Shown piece after piece: positions 16,927 through 25,673 of a stretch of DNA of 64,000 bases (its first letter is position 1; every line of letters begins with the position of its first letter). The translations under genes were made by a program, and so were the position numbers. The notes beneath the pieces are model-generated. The model was given only the letters and a program-made list of their open reading frames with translations, did not search any database and was not told the DNA's origin. The stretch covers positions 248,001-312,000 of the forward strand of contig KB906760.1 in assembly GCA_000381605.1 (NCBI GenBank), in the 5' to 3' direction. The DNA is from Acidobacteriaceae bacterium KBS 89 (GTDB lineage Bacteria; Acidobacteriota; Terriglobia; Terriglobales; Acidobacteriaceae).

Positions 16927-19263
16927 GTGAGATCATTCCTTCGCAGTGTCCAGGTCCCTTTCGTCGTGGTGATGACCGGCGTTCTTTCTTTTTCTCTTGC
17001 GGGCTGCGGTGGATCCAGTGCCCCGGTCACGCATCCGACCCTCACCGTCACCGCGGCGAATGCGAGCCGAGTCTACGGGGCTGCTAATCCAGTCTTTGCC
17101 GTTTCGGCCAGTGGAGCGTCTTCCGGTGATACCTTCACCTTGACCGCCTCCACCGTCGCGACGCCTTCTTCTGCTGCCGGCACTTACTCGATAGTTCCCG
17201 CCGCCACAGGCGGCAATCTTGCCAACTACAACGTCGTTTACGTCAACGGTACCCTGACCGTCGGCAAGGCCTCCCTGACAGTCACGCCCAACAACCAGAG
17301 CGCCGTCGCAGGATCTGTGCTCCCCACTCTCTCCGCCGCCATCACGGGCTATGTCAATGGAGATCCGCAGACTGTCGTCACTGGCTCCCCGGCTTTGACG
17401 ACCACCGCAACCTCCTCTTCTCCGGCCGGCACTTATCCGATTACCGCGACTCTTGGAACTCTCGCCGCCGCCAATTACAGCTTTACCTTCGGAACCGGCA
17501 CCCTCACCCTCACTCCAGCGAGCAACTCCGGTGTCGGCTTCAGTGGTATGGCAAAGGCGGGCACGCAGCCGATTGTTGGAGCCGCTGTTCAGCTCTACGC
17601 GGCAGGTACGACCGGAAATGGCTCTGCTGGAACCGCTCTCCTGAGCAACAATCTAACCACCGATGCAGCTGGGGCCTTCACGGTTCCCGGTGGATACGCC
17701 TGCCCGGCGGCAGCTTCGCAGCTTTACGTCGTCGTCCGCGGAGGACAGGCCGGAGCCGGTGCCAATCCAGCCATCGCTCTCGCCACGCCGATCGGCGCCT
17801 GTAACAAGCTCGCATCCGGCGCGCAGTTCGTCATCAACGAAGTCACGACCGCTGCCACGGCATACGGCTTATCGCAGTTCCTCAGCGCCGGGGGCAACAT
17901 CGGAGCAACTTCGACCAACGCCCAAGGCCTCGCCAACGCTGTAGCGACGGTAGCCAGCCTTGCCAACCTGACGACAGGCACATCGCCCGGAGTCCTCCCG
18001 CAAAACGGGACGTCGCCCGCCGCAAAGATCAACTCCCTCGCCAATCTGTTGCACAACTGCACGGCAAATGCCCCTCCGGCAGGCTGCACCCCGCTTTTCT
18101 CTGCAACGACTCCCAGCGGCGGGACCGCTCCGACCAACACGCTGGATGCCGTGCTCAATCTCGTGCGCAATCCAGGGACCAACGTCGCCGCGCTCTACAC
18201 GCAGTCGACCGCCAGCACTGTGTTTTCGCCCGCGCTGACCGCAGCGCCCTCGGACTGGACGATGTTCATCAATTTTACTGGCGGCGGCATGAATGGGCCC
18301 TCTGGCCTTGGCGTCGACACCACCGGCAACGTCTGGGTCGCCAGCTATTACAGTGCCGCATCGCAGTTCTCGCCGACTGGCAGCCCGATTTTCCCGAACG
18401 GTATCACCTCGGGCGGCCTCTACCATTCCTACGGGCTCGCCGTCGACGCTCAAAACAGCGCGTGGATTCCGAACGAAGACACTACCCTTTCAGGTGTCAA
18501 CAACAAGCTGGGGAACGTGACTGTCCTTAACTCATCCGGCCAACCGACATCCGGCACGGACGGCTACTTCGCCGGTGGAATTTACTATCCGATTGCAGTC
18601 GCCATCGACACAAACGCGACTGCGTGGGTGATCAACTACGGCAATTCCAGTCTTACGCTGCTTTCCAGCACAGGTCAGCCACTATCAGGCACGACAGGAT
18701 ATGCTTCGCCGCAGCTCGCGTTTCCAGTGGCGATAGCCATCGACGCAAACCACAACGGCTGGGTGGCGAACCAGCAAGACGTTACCGTGACCAAGGTGTC
18801 GCCCGACGGCAAACAGTTCAACAGCTACGCCTGCTGCAACGGAGCTTCGGGCATCGCCATCGATCAGCGCGGCTTTGTGTGGGTTGCCAATTACTATGGC
18901 GACAGCATTAGTCAGCTTGCGAGCGACGGGACCGTGGTTTCCAACGGATACAGCGACAACAAGGCCAGCATCTGGCATCCGCAGGGCATCGCCATCGACG
19001 GGTCGGGCCACGTCTGGGTAACAAATTTCTTTGGGTCGTCTATTACAGAGTTGGCCGGTTCTACCTCAAGCTCCCCGGGGCAGATCCTATCGCCGACTGC
19101 CGGCTGGTCGCGGGACGCAAATATTGTCGAGGGGTTTGCTATCGCGATCGACGCGAGCGGCAACCTGTGGATCACGAACTTCTTCACCAACACCCTGACG
19201 GAGATCGTCGGGTTGGCGACTCCGGTGAAAACGCCGCAGTCAGGACCGGTGCAGACGCCGTAA
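16927..19263 (+). CDS. secreted lipoprotein with MBG and NHL-type beta-propeller repeats
   Basis: A 778-residue exported protein starting at GTG 16927. It has a signal peptide and a lipobox LAGC (Cys near residue 27), so it is likely an outer- or inner-membrane lipoprotein. Two MBG-type immunoglobulin-like repeats with YGAANPVF and GTLTVGKASL-type strands fill about residues 36-195. A short transthyretin-like segment follows (about 205-265), then a mostly Ala/Asn/Thr-rich helical region. From about residue 440 come six or so NHL/Vgb-like blades with repeats of the form GIAIDxxGxVWVxNxxxxSI. Such proteins are abundant in acidobacterial secretomes; their ligands are unknown. The 28-bp gap to the exosortase gene suggests the same transcript. 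Confidence 0.85.
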   Translation: MRSFLRSVQVPFVVVMTGVLSFSLAGCGGSSAPVTHPTLTVTAANASRVYGAANPVFAVSASGASSGDTFTLTASTVATPSSAAGTYSIVPAATGGNLANYNVVYVNGTLTVGKASLTVTPNNQSAVAGSVLPTLSAAITGYVNGDPQTVVTGSPALTTTATSSSPAGTYPITATLGTLAAANYSFTFGTGTLTLTPASNSGVGFSGMAKAGTQPIVGAAVQLYAAGTTGNGSAGTALLSNNLTTDAAGAFTVPGGYACPAAASQLYVVVRGGQAGAGANPAIALATPIGACNKLASGAQFVINEVTTAATAYGLSQFLSAGGNIGATSTNAQGLANAVATVASLANLTTGTSPGVLPQNGTSPAAKINSLANLLHNCTANAPPAGCTPLFSATTPSGGTAPTNTLDAVLNLVRNPGTNVAALYTQSTASTVFSPALTAAPSDWTMFINFTGGGMNGPSGLGVDTTGNVWVASYYSAASQFSPTGSPIFPNGITSGGLYHSYGLAVDAQNSAWIPNEDTTLSGVNNKLGNVTVLNSSGQPTSGTDGYFAGGIYYPIAVAIDTNATAWVINYGNSSLTLLSSTGQPLSGTTGYASPQLAFPVAIAIDANHNGWVANQQDVTVTKVSPDGKQFNSYACCNGASGIAIDQRGFVWVANYYGDSISQLASDGTVVSNGYSDNKASIWHPQGIAIDGSGHVWVTNFFGSSITELAGSTSSSPGQILSPTAGWSRDANIVEGFAIAIDASGNLWITNFFTNTLTEIVGLATPVKTPQSGPVQTP

Positions 19264-19607
19264 CCCTCTGCCCGGCGCCGGAGCCGCTCACTTCGCCCAA
19301 TTCGATTTTATTGCGCTTTGAGGTACAACCACCTCGACCCGGCTGTCTTACTGCCCTGGCCCTTGCGCGTCTTCGGCTGCCAATCTTCAGATTCCCCTTC
19401 ACTTGCTGGCTTCCCCGCGTGTGTTCCCCCAAGATTCACGATCAAAAAAACTTCCATTTAGTACTTGACAGGTCTTATTGCAAGAGCGGAAGCTGTCTAA
19501 CGCATCCAAGGTGGTCAGACCTTCAGTTGCCAAAATGAGAAGCGGGCCTCGTTAAGACACGCCAAAAAACAGGTTCAGCAGAAATATTTATTTGTGAGGT
19601 TAGAGAT
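19264..19607 (+). other. 344-bp non-coding region upstream of the TonB-dependent receptor
   Basis: No plausible gene is seen on either strand. It contains a 10-bp palindrome CCGGCGCCGG (19272-19281) just after the lipoprotein stop, without a T-run. It also has a TTGACA hexamer at 19465-19470 lacking a good -10 partner at normal spacing. The last 20 bases carry a GAGG ribosome binding site for the receptor. The promoter of the receptor gene should lie here, but I cannot place it. Confidence 0.5.
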
Positions 19608-22600
19608 ATGACGTTCATCAAGATCCAAAGCCAGTCCACGCTTCGCCCTGGAACTTCCAGAGTCCGTGTCCTCTCCGGACTCCTTGTACTCCTTACTGCC
19701 ATGGTTCTCTCGAACTCCCCAGCGATCGCTCAGCTCTCCGGCAAGGGCGAGATAAAGGGAGTCGTCACAGATGCCAGTGGGGCCGTGGTTCCGGGCGCTG
19801 TTGTTACCGCGACGTCGGCGACTCAGGGAACCAAGATGTCCCGCACGACGTCGAACTCGGGTGACTTCGATCTGACGCCCCTGAACCCTGATGTATACCG
19901 AGTCACGGTCACGGCCAAAGGATTCCAGACCCTCAATCAAGACAATGTGCAAGTGAACGCGCTCGAGGTGTCCGACCTCAAGATCAGCCTCACCGTAGGC
20001 GCGGAGACCCAGAGCATTGACGTCTCCGCCGCGCCTCCTCAACTGGAGACCAGCAACGCGACGCTCGGCGCGACCATGGAAAACGATGTCTATTCTGCGC
20101 TTCCCATTGAAATGGGTGCTTATGGCCAGCCTGACCAGCGCCGCGCCACCGACTTCGCGTTCCTCATGCCCGGCGTCCAATCCAACAATACCAATGGCAA
20201 CGCCACGACCAACTCTGGAATCGTAAACGGATCCGGAAGCCGCGGCGCGGTCTCGGCCATCTACATCGATGGTATTCCGTTCGTGCGCGCAGGCGGCAAC
20301 GGCGACCCGCGCTACGTTTGGACTGCCATCTCCGTCGACGCGGTCGATCAGTTTCAGGTCCAGACCAATGGGTATTCCGCCATCTACGAAGGCCAGGGAA
20401 TTCAGAACTACAACATCAAAGCCGGTGGCAACAAGTATCATGGCTCCGTGTATGAGTTTTTCCGCAATACTGCTTTGGATACATGGGGCTTCTTCGGTCC
20501 CGCCAATAAGGATCCAATCACCGGCAAGCCCGTAAAGCCCGTCGAACACAGCAATGAGTTCGGCATCAATCTCAGCGGTCCGCTCATCCCCGTAGGCTCC
20601 TGGAAGGAGAAGCTCTTTTTCTTCGGCAACTACAACGGTTTTCGCTACTCCAGCCAGACCCCGACGCCGATGACCTTTCCCACCGCGGCCGAGCAGGCGG
20701 GTAACTTCGCCGGGCTGGTCACCGGCGGCATCTTCGATCCCTCAACACAGGCCGCTTGTACAGCCCGCAGCACGACCGGGACATGCCGCTATCGGTACGG
20801 ATTCGGGCCTGGAGGCACCAACGGTCCCGCCGGAAATCCGGTGGTGACCGGGCCGGTCGACGTAATTCCTGCCAGCCAGTTTTCGGCAATCGCTCTCAAG
20901 CTTCAGAGTTTTCTCCCCTCGGGAATCGGCACCTCAGCGACCAACAACTACATCTCTCCCAACGCCACCGCTCTTACCAACTGGTCCACTACGGATCGCA
21001 TCGACTATAACCTGTCCTCCAAGGACACGCTGAGTCTTGTGGCGGCCATTGGACGCCAGGCCAGCGCTGTTCCTCAGGGCCAGACGACTGCGGGACGCAA
21101 CATCGGTCCCGTTCCGTACAACTACGGTCAGGCGTTCACTCCGAAGACTGCCGTCGGTGTCATCGAAGAGACGCACGTATTCTCTCCTCACATCGTCAAC
21201 CAGTTCAAGTACGGTTACGCAAGGTACAACGGCCCCACCTTCAATCCCAACATCACGCCTGCCTTTGCCTCGTCGACCCTGGGCATCACTGGTCTTCCCG
21301 CTGGACAAGCGGGCGGCGGCTTCCCGGTCGTCAACTTCACAGGTACGGCGGCGCCCACCAACTGGGGCGGCGCACAAGCTAACATCACCATCGCCGAAAA
21401 CTACACCCTGCTCGACAACGTGCAGTGGAACCTCGGCAAGCACTCTCTCACCATCGGCGGCCAGATCGCCTGGATGCTCTACAATGTCACCCCCCTTACG
21501 GGAGGCTCCAGCTTTTTGACTCTAGCCACTGCAGTGACCGAGACGGCGGGTTTGAACGGCACCTTTGCTGCCACGCCGAACACCGGTCTCTCCTATGCCA
21601 GCTTCCTCATCGGGCAGATCGATCGAGGCAGTCTTACCCAGAATGTGGTGCAGGAGTATGGCTCACGTTACCGTGCTATCTCTCCCTACATTCAGGACAA
21701 CTGGAAGGTCAGCTCGAAGCTCACACTCGATCTCGGCTTCCGTTACGACTTCTTCCCGTCCCTCACCGAAGTGCATGACAATATGAGCTTCTTCAACCCG
21801 AATTTGGCGAACCCAGTCACCGGCGTCAACGGCGCGCTGCAGTTCACAGGCACCGGAACCAACACCTGCAACTGCCGCACCCCGGTCAACAACTACTACC
21901 AGAACTTAGGTCCGCGTCTCGGTCTGGCGTATCAGGTCGATCCCAAGACCGTTATTCGCGGCAGCTACGGCGTCATGTACACGCATGGCAATGGAGTCGG
22001 CGGCGGCAGCGGTACGGCGGGAGGCGCCGGCAACACGCTCGGCTTCGCGGCTAGCCCCAGCTTCGCCGCCAACGCCCAGTTGCTCGGCGGACTCCAATGG
22101 GGCGGCAACAACAGCGCATTCCCCGCGTACACCCAGGGCGCAGGACGCGCCTCGGGGCCGGCGTTTGGAACCGGGTTTACCACCACCACCGGCTATACTG
22201 CCGCGCCTTCCAGCGTCAGCTACTACGACCCCTACCTCGGCGGCCGCGCTCCTCAGTACATCAACTGGAGCTTCGGCTTCCAGCATCAGTGGACCGATAC
22301 CATCACCACGAGCATGAGCTACGTCGGATCACAGGGCCACTTCCTGATCGCCGATCAGAGTACCGCTCGCGGCTTCTATTCCAACGGGCTCGATCCTAAG
22401 TATCTTGCTTACGGCAACAACCTCACTCTCTCCGGCGCTCAGGCGACCGCCTTCTGCGTGGCCAACAGCCTGCCTTGCCCGAAAAACTTCACTGCGAGTC
22501 AGCAGCTCGGTACAGCCCTCAAGCCATTCCCCTTCAGCGGTACGACCGACTTCTTCGCGAACACCTCCAACTCCAACTACAACGCGCTACAGGTCACGGC

Positions 22601-23387
22601 AAACATGCGCGCAACTCATGGTCTGACTGTGATGGCCAACTATACGTGGTCGCGTACCATCGACGATGGAGGCACCTTCCGCACAGGATATGCAATTCCC
22701 GCGGCGTTCTCGGGCACCGGAACGGCCTGGACGCAGGATGCCATCGAGCGTTCGGTCTCGACATCCAACCAGCCGCAGCACGCTGTGATCACCGGCGTTT
22801 GGGACATGCCCTTCGGCAAGACCATCCTCGGTGGACAGCGATGGGAACGCGCCGTCTTTGGCGGCTTCAAGTTCTCAGAGATCTTCCAGATCTCCTCCGG
22901 CTCGCCGCTGCCCATTACTGCAGCAACCTGCGGCACCAACCCGGCTCAGGGAACCTGCATGCCAACCTACAACCCTGCCTTCAGTGGCCCGGGGCGCATC
23001 CATGGCAAATGGGGTGAGGGTGTCACTGCGGCAAACTTCAACACCTCCAACACCTCTCTTACTCAGTCCTCCGCGAACCAGTTCATCGATGTACGCGGTT
23101 TCACCACTACTCCTAACTTCGTCTTCGGCAACACGGCCCGTACTGCTCCCTACAACATCTACGGTCCCGGCAACTACCAACTCGACATCGGTCTCCTTCG
23201 GAGCTTCCCACTGCACCTCGGCGAGTCTTCCAGGCTGAACCTCCGGGCCGAGATGTACAACGTCACCAACCACACTCTCTTCGGTGTGGCTAGCACGGTC
23301 TGGGGTGCGTCCAACTTCGGGCAGGTCACCAGCAACCCGAACTACAACCGCAGGTCGGTCCAGCTCTCGGGTCGTATCGATTTCTAA
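19608..23387 (+). CDS. Oar-like TonB-dependent outer-membrane receptor with carboxypeptidase-regulatory domain
   Basis: A 1259-residue outer-membrane protein of the type amplified in Acidobacteria. It has a signal peptide (VLLTAMVLSNSPAIAQ), then a carboxypeptidase-regulatory-like beta-sandwich at about residues 48-130 (GEIKGVVTDASGAVVPGAVV). A plug domain with IYIDGIPF and VDAVDQFQVQTNGYSA follows, then a long beta-barrel that ends in phenylalanine (SGRIDF), the usual BAM recognition end. Family members take up oligosaccharides or peptides with energy from TonB. It stands between a secreted lipoprotein and a convergent alpha-galactosidase gene, so a galactoside ligand is possible but unproven. 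A strong terminator follows the stop. Confidence 0.93.
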   Translation: MTFIKIQSQSTLRPGTSRVRVLSGLLVLLTAMVLSNSPAIAQLSGKGEIKGVVTDASGAVVPGAVVTATSATQGTKMSRTTSNSGDFDLTPLNPDVYRVTVTAKGFQTLNQDNVQVNALEVSDLKISLTVGAETQSIDVSAAPPQLETSNATLGATMENDVYSALPIEMGAYGQPDQRRATDFAFLMPGVQSNNTNGNATTNSGIVNGSGSRGAVSAIYIDGIPFVRAGGNGDPRYVWTAISVDAVDQFQVQTNGYSAIYEGQGIQNYNIKAGGNKYHGSVYEFFRNTALDTWGFFGPANKDPITGKPVKPVEHSNEFGINLSGPLIPVGSWKEKLFFFGNYNGFRYSSQTPTPMTFPTAAEQAGNFAGLVTGGIFDPSTQAACTARSTTGTCRYRYGFGPGGTNGPAGNPVVTGPVDVIPASQFSAIALKLQSFLPSGIGTSATNNYISPNATALTNWSTTDRIDYNLSSKDTLSLVAAIGRQASAVPQGQTTAGRNIGPVPYNYGQAFTPKTAVGVIEETHVFSPHIVNQFKYGYARYNGPTFNPNITPAFASSTLGITGLPAGQAGGGFPVVNFTGTAAPTNWGGAQANITIAENYTLLDNVQWNLGKHSLTIGGQIAWMLYNVTPLTGGSSFLTLATAVTETAGLNGTFAATPNTGLSYASFLIGQIDRGSLTQNVVQEYGSRYRAISPYIQDNWKVSSKLTLDLGFRYDFFPSLTEVHDNMSFFNPNLANPVTGVNGALQFTGTGTNTCNCRTPVNNYYQNLGPRLGLAYQVDPKTVIRGSYGVMYTHGNGVGGGSGTAGGAGNTLGFAASPSFAANAQLLGGLQWGGNNSAFPAYTQGAGRASGPAFGTGFTTTTGYTAAPSSVSYYDPYLGGRAPQYINWSFGFQHQWTDTITTSMSYVGSQGHFLIADQSTARGFYSNGLDPKYLAYGNNLTLSGAQATAFCVANSLPCPKNFTASQQLGTALKPFPFSGTTDFFANTSNSNYNALQVTANMRATHGLTVMANYTWSRTIDDGGTFRTGYAIPAAFSGTGTAWTQDAIERSVSTSNQPQHAVITGVWDMPFGKTILGGQRWERAVFGGFKFSEIFQISSGSPLPITAATCGTNPAQGTCMPTYNPAFSGPGRIHGKWGEGVTAANFNTSNTSLTQSSANQFIDVRGFTTTPNFVFGNTARTAPYNIYGPGNYQLDIGLLRSFPLHLGESSRLNLRAEMYNVTNHTLFGVASTVWGASNFGQVTSNPNYNRRSVQLSGRIDF

Positions 23388-23409
23388 CGTTAACTCGATC
23401 AAGAAAAGA

Positions 23410-23445
23410 TTGCCGCCTGTAAACCAGCAGGCGGCAACTTTTTTT
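23410..23445 (+). terminator. Rho-independent terminator after the TonB-dependent receptor
   Basis: A perfect 10-bp stem (TTGCCGCCTG at 23410-23419 with CAGGCGGCAA at 23428-23437), an 8-nt loop and then seven T residues (23439-23445). It begins 23 bp after the receptor stop and serves the plus strand. The convergent alpha-galactosidase gene ends 40 bp further on. Confidence 0.93.
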
Positions 23446-23484
23446 GACGGGAGTTGAGTCAGCGTCCGGCGCTCCCTCCACGAA

Positions 23485-24672
23485 CTAAGGCTTCACTCGT
23501 ATCATCACCACACCGTGGCTCGGAACGTCCACCGAGTAGTTACCTTTCACCGCAGATGACTCCTTCTTGGTCCACAGGTCTCGCACGCTTGCCGAGATCG
23601 CGTCGGGGTATCCGATATCGGTCCATGCTACCGAAATCGTTGCTGCAGCGGGGCCTCGGTTGAGCAACGCGACTGCACGACCGCCATCCTGCAACTGCTT
23701 CGACCAGACCTCAAGGTCGCCGGTCTTCTTCACTCTGTGCCCCTGCCGCCCCAGCGGATCCTGGTCGATCGCGATGACGTCTTTGTTCAACAAAATTTCT
23801 TTTGTATCGGCTGTCATATTGGAGATGTCGTTGCCGGCCAGCAGCGGCGCTGAAAACATCGCCCACATGCTGAAGTGTGCCCGGTACTCCTCCTTCGTCA
23901 TGCCGCCGTTGCCGACCTCGAGCATGTCAGGATCGTTCCAGTGTCCTGGACCAGCGTAGCTCTCAAGACCGTTCATGAGATCGAGGATCTGTACCACGCC
24001 ATTTCCGCCCCAGTCTTTCTTGCAGTCCCAACAATCCTGAATGTCTCCGGTTGATCGCCAGAGGTTGCCGATCGGGCCTGCCCAAAGCCACGGTTTCGTG
24101 GATCCCCACTCGCAGATACTGAAGACAATCGGCCGGCCCGACTCGGCTAGCGCGTTGCGCATCAACGTGTAGGAAGACTCGCTGTTCTGTCCCGGCAGCG
24201 TATTGCACCAATCTTCCTTCAGGTAGTCGACTCCCCAGTTCGCATACTGCTTTGCATCCTGGTATTCATGCCCGATGCTCCCCATTCGCTTGGCGCACGT
24301 CATCGTTCCCGCATCGGTGTAGATGCCGAACTTCAGCCCCTTACCGTGGATATAGTCGGCAAGCGCCTTGATGCCTGAAGGGAAACGCTCCGGGTCTGCG
24401 ACGATGTTGCCCGCTGCGTCGCGCCCGGTCTGCCAACAGTCGTCGATGACGACGAACTGGTACCCGGCGTCCTTCATGCCGTTGCTGGCCATCGCGTCTG
24501 CAGTTTCACGCACAACCTTCTCGTTGATACCCTTGCATGCGAACTTGTTCCAGCTGTTCCACCCCATGGGCGGCGTTCTGGCCAATCCGTTATCGAGGGC
24601 GCGCCCAAACGCGGGGGCCATCATCAATAGAGCTATCAGAGACATTTGTGAAGCAGAAAAACGTAGGCGCAT
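23485..24672 (-). CDS. secreted GH27 alpha-galactosidase
   Basis: A 395-residue GH27 enzyme, which hydrolyses terminal alpha-galactosides with retention. After a signal peptide (LIALLMMAPAFGRA) come the family hallmarks TPPMGWNSWNKFAC (residues 33-46), VVIDDCW (74-80), the nucleophile Asp154 in YLKEDWC and the acid/base Asp210 in RSTGDI. The C-terminal 80 residues form the usual antiparallel beta domain. It acts outside the cytoplasm, perhaps on plant galactomannan or raffinose-type sugars. It is transcribed towards the TonB receptor gene. Some GH27 members are isomaltodextranases or arabinopyranosidases, so the exact specificity is not certain. Confidence 0.92.
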   Translation of the reverse strand: MRLRFSASQMSLIALLMMAPAFGRALDNGLARTPPMGWNSWNKFACKGINEKVVRETADAMASNGMKDAGYQFVVIDDCWQTGRDAAGNIVADPERFPSGIKALADYIHGKGLKFGIYTDAGTMTCAKRMGSIGHEYQDAKQYANWGVDYLKEDWCNTLPGQNSESSYTLMRNALAESGRPIVFSICEWGSTKPWLWAGPIGNLWRSTGDIQDCWDCKKDWGGNGVVQILDLMNGLESYAGPGHWNDPDMLEVGNGGMTKEEYRAHFSMWAMFSAPLLAGNDISNMTADTKEILLNKDVIAIDQDPLGRQGHRVKKTGDLEVWSKQLQDGGRAVALLNRGPAAATISVAWTDIGYPDAISASVRDLWTKKESSAVKGNYSVDVPSHGVVMIRVKP

Positions 24673-24793
24673 CGTAGTCGTACCTTTCAGGACGCATGAT
24701 TGATTGAACAGTGCTCCACGGCATTCTAACCCTTGGCTAAACGCTTTTTTGTGGCATCGGGTCTGTGGGATGGGAGTACGGCCCGAAGGTCAT

Positions 24794-25300
24794 CTATCTT
24801 GTAAGCGTTTTTTCGTAGCAGAAGAAACGAAGCCCGGGCCTGAACCGCAGGCCGATCTCCCCAGCAAGCCGGTAACCGAGCTTCGGAAAAAGCCGCTGGG
24901 TCGCTTCGTTTTGCGTGTTGGTGTCGACGCGTAAGATGGTGATCCCGCGGTCCGCCGCGACCTCTTCTGCCTTCTGCATCAACGCTCCGGCGACTCCCGC
25001 GCCTCGAAATGCAGGATCGACGGCTAACCGATGGACAACGATGGCTGGTTCGTCGATGTCCCAGCCCACCTGCGCGTAGTCGGGCTCCTGATCCATCGTC
25101 AACGCAGCGACTCCGGCAATTTGATCGTCAACATCCGCGACCCAAAGTTGCCCCAGGTCGATGTCGCGTTGAAAGACCCCCTCGTTCGGATAGCTTTCGT
25201 CCCACTGAAGATTGCCTGCCGCAATCATCAGCGGCACGACTCGCCGCATGAGCGCCATCAGTGCCGGAAGGTCCTCGTTGGTGGCGGGCCGTATCCGCAT
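24794..25300 (-). CDS. GNAT family N-acetyltransferase
   Basis: A 168-residue single-domain acetyltransferase. The acetyl-CoA motif region is HRLAVDPAFRGAGVAGALMQKAEEVA (the R/Q-x-x-G-x-G/A loop is RGAGVAGA), followed by ILRVDTNTQNEATQRLFPKLGY, the beta-alpha region typical of GNAT enzymes. The acceptor substrate is unknown. It is the last gene of the long minus-strand run that starts with nadC, 71 bp after a small conserved gene, so it may be co-transcribed or have its own promoter. Confidence 0.87.
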   Translation of the reverse strand: MRIRPATNEDLPALMALMRRVVPLMIAAGNLQWDESYPNEGVFQRDIDLGQLWVADVDDQIAGVAALTMDQEPDYAQVGWDIDEPAIVVHRLAVDPAFRGAGVAGALMQKAEEVAADRGITILRVDTNTQNEATQRLFPKLGYRLAGEIGLRFRPGLRFFCYEKTLTR

Positions 25301-25371
25301 GGTCCTCCCAGCCTATCAGGAGGGCCATCGCGTGGCTCGTCACATTGCGTTGCTTCAAGCAACGACTACCG

Positions 25372-25647
25372 TTACATAATTCGAAAGCGCTCGCGCATAA
25401 GGCGTTGGAAGCGTGGCCGCCAGATGAGGTCATAGGCAAGTTCCTTGCCAGGGAACATGGCCAGAGCGGCCTTCCTACTGTCGGCGATCATCTGGGCCGC
25501 ATCGTCCACTGTGAGTGAGCCGTCTTGCGCGATGACCTGCATCACCATGTTCATCATCATCTGCAGCCGGCGAATAAGTTTTTGCTCTTCCGCCCGCTCT
25601 TCTGCGCTGATGCTAATGACCTGTGCTTTCGTCTCGTTCAACTCCAT
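25372..25647 (-). CDS. conserved small hypothetical protein downstream of comEC
   Basis: A 91-residue, probably all-helical cytoplasmic protein with a methionine-rich centre (LQMMMNMVMQV) and a basic C-terminus (WRPRFQRLMRERFRIM). No family is recognised and there are no cysteines or membrane segments. A perfect GGGAGGG ribosome binding site lies six bases before the ATG, and the gene starts 26 bp after the comEC stop. Both support real translation as part of the nadC-to-GNAT run. The central Met-rich helix followed by a DGSLTVDDAAQMI segment could be an oligomerisation surface; this is a guess. Confidence 0.7.
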   Translation of the reverse strand: MELNETKAQVISISAEERAEEQKLIRRLQMMMNMVMQVIAQDGSLTVDDAAQMIADSRKAALAMFPGKELAYDLIWRPRFQRLMRERFRIM

Positions 25648-25673
25648 TGCAGACCCTCCCGCCCGGTTAGCAC

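Noticed and set aside
19465-19470. TTGACA hexamer as -35 of the TonB receptor promoter
   Set aside because: No acceptable -10 hexamer lies 16-18 bp downstream.
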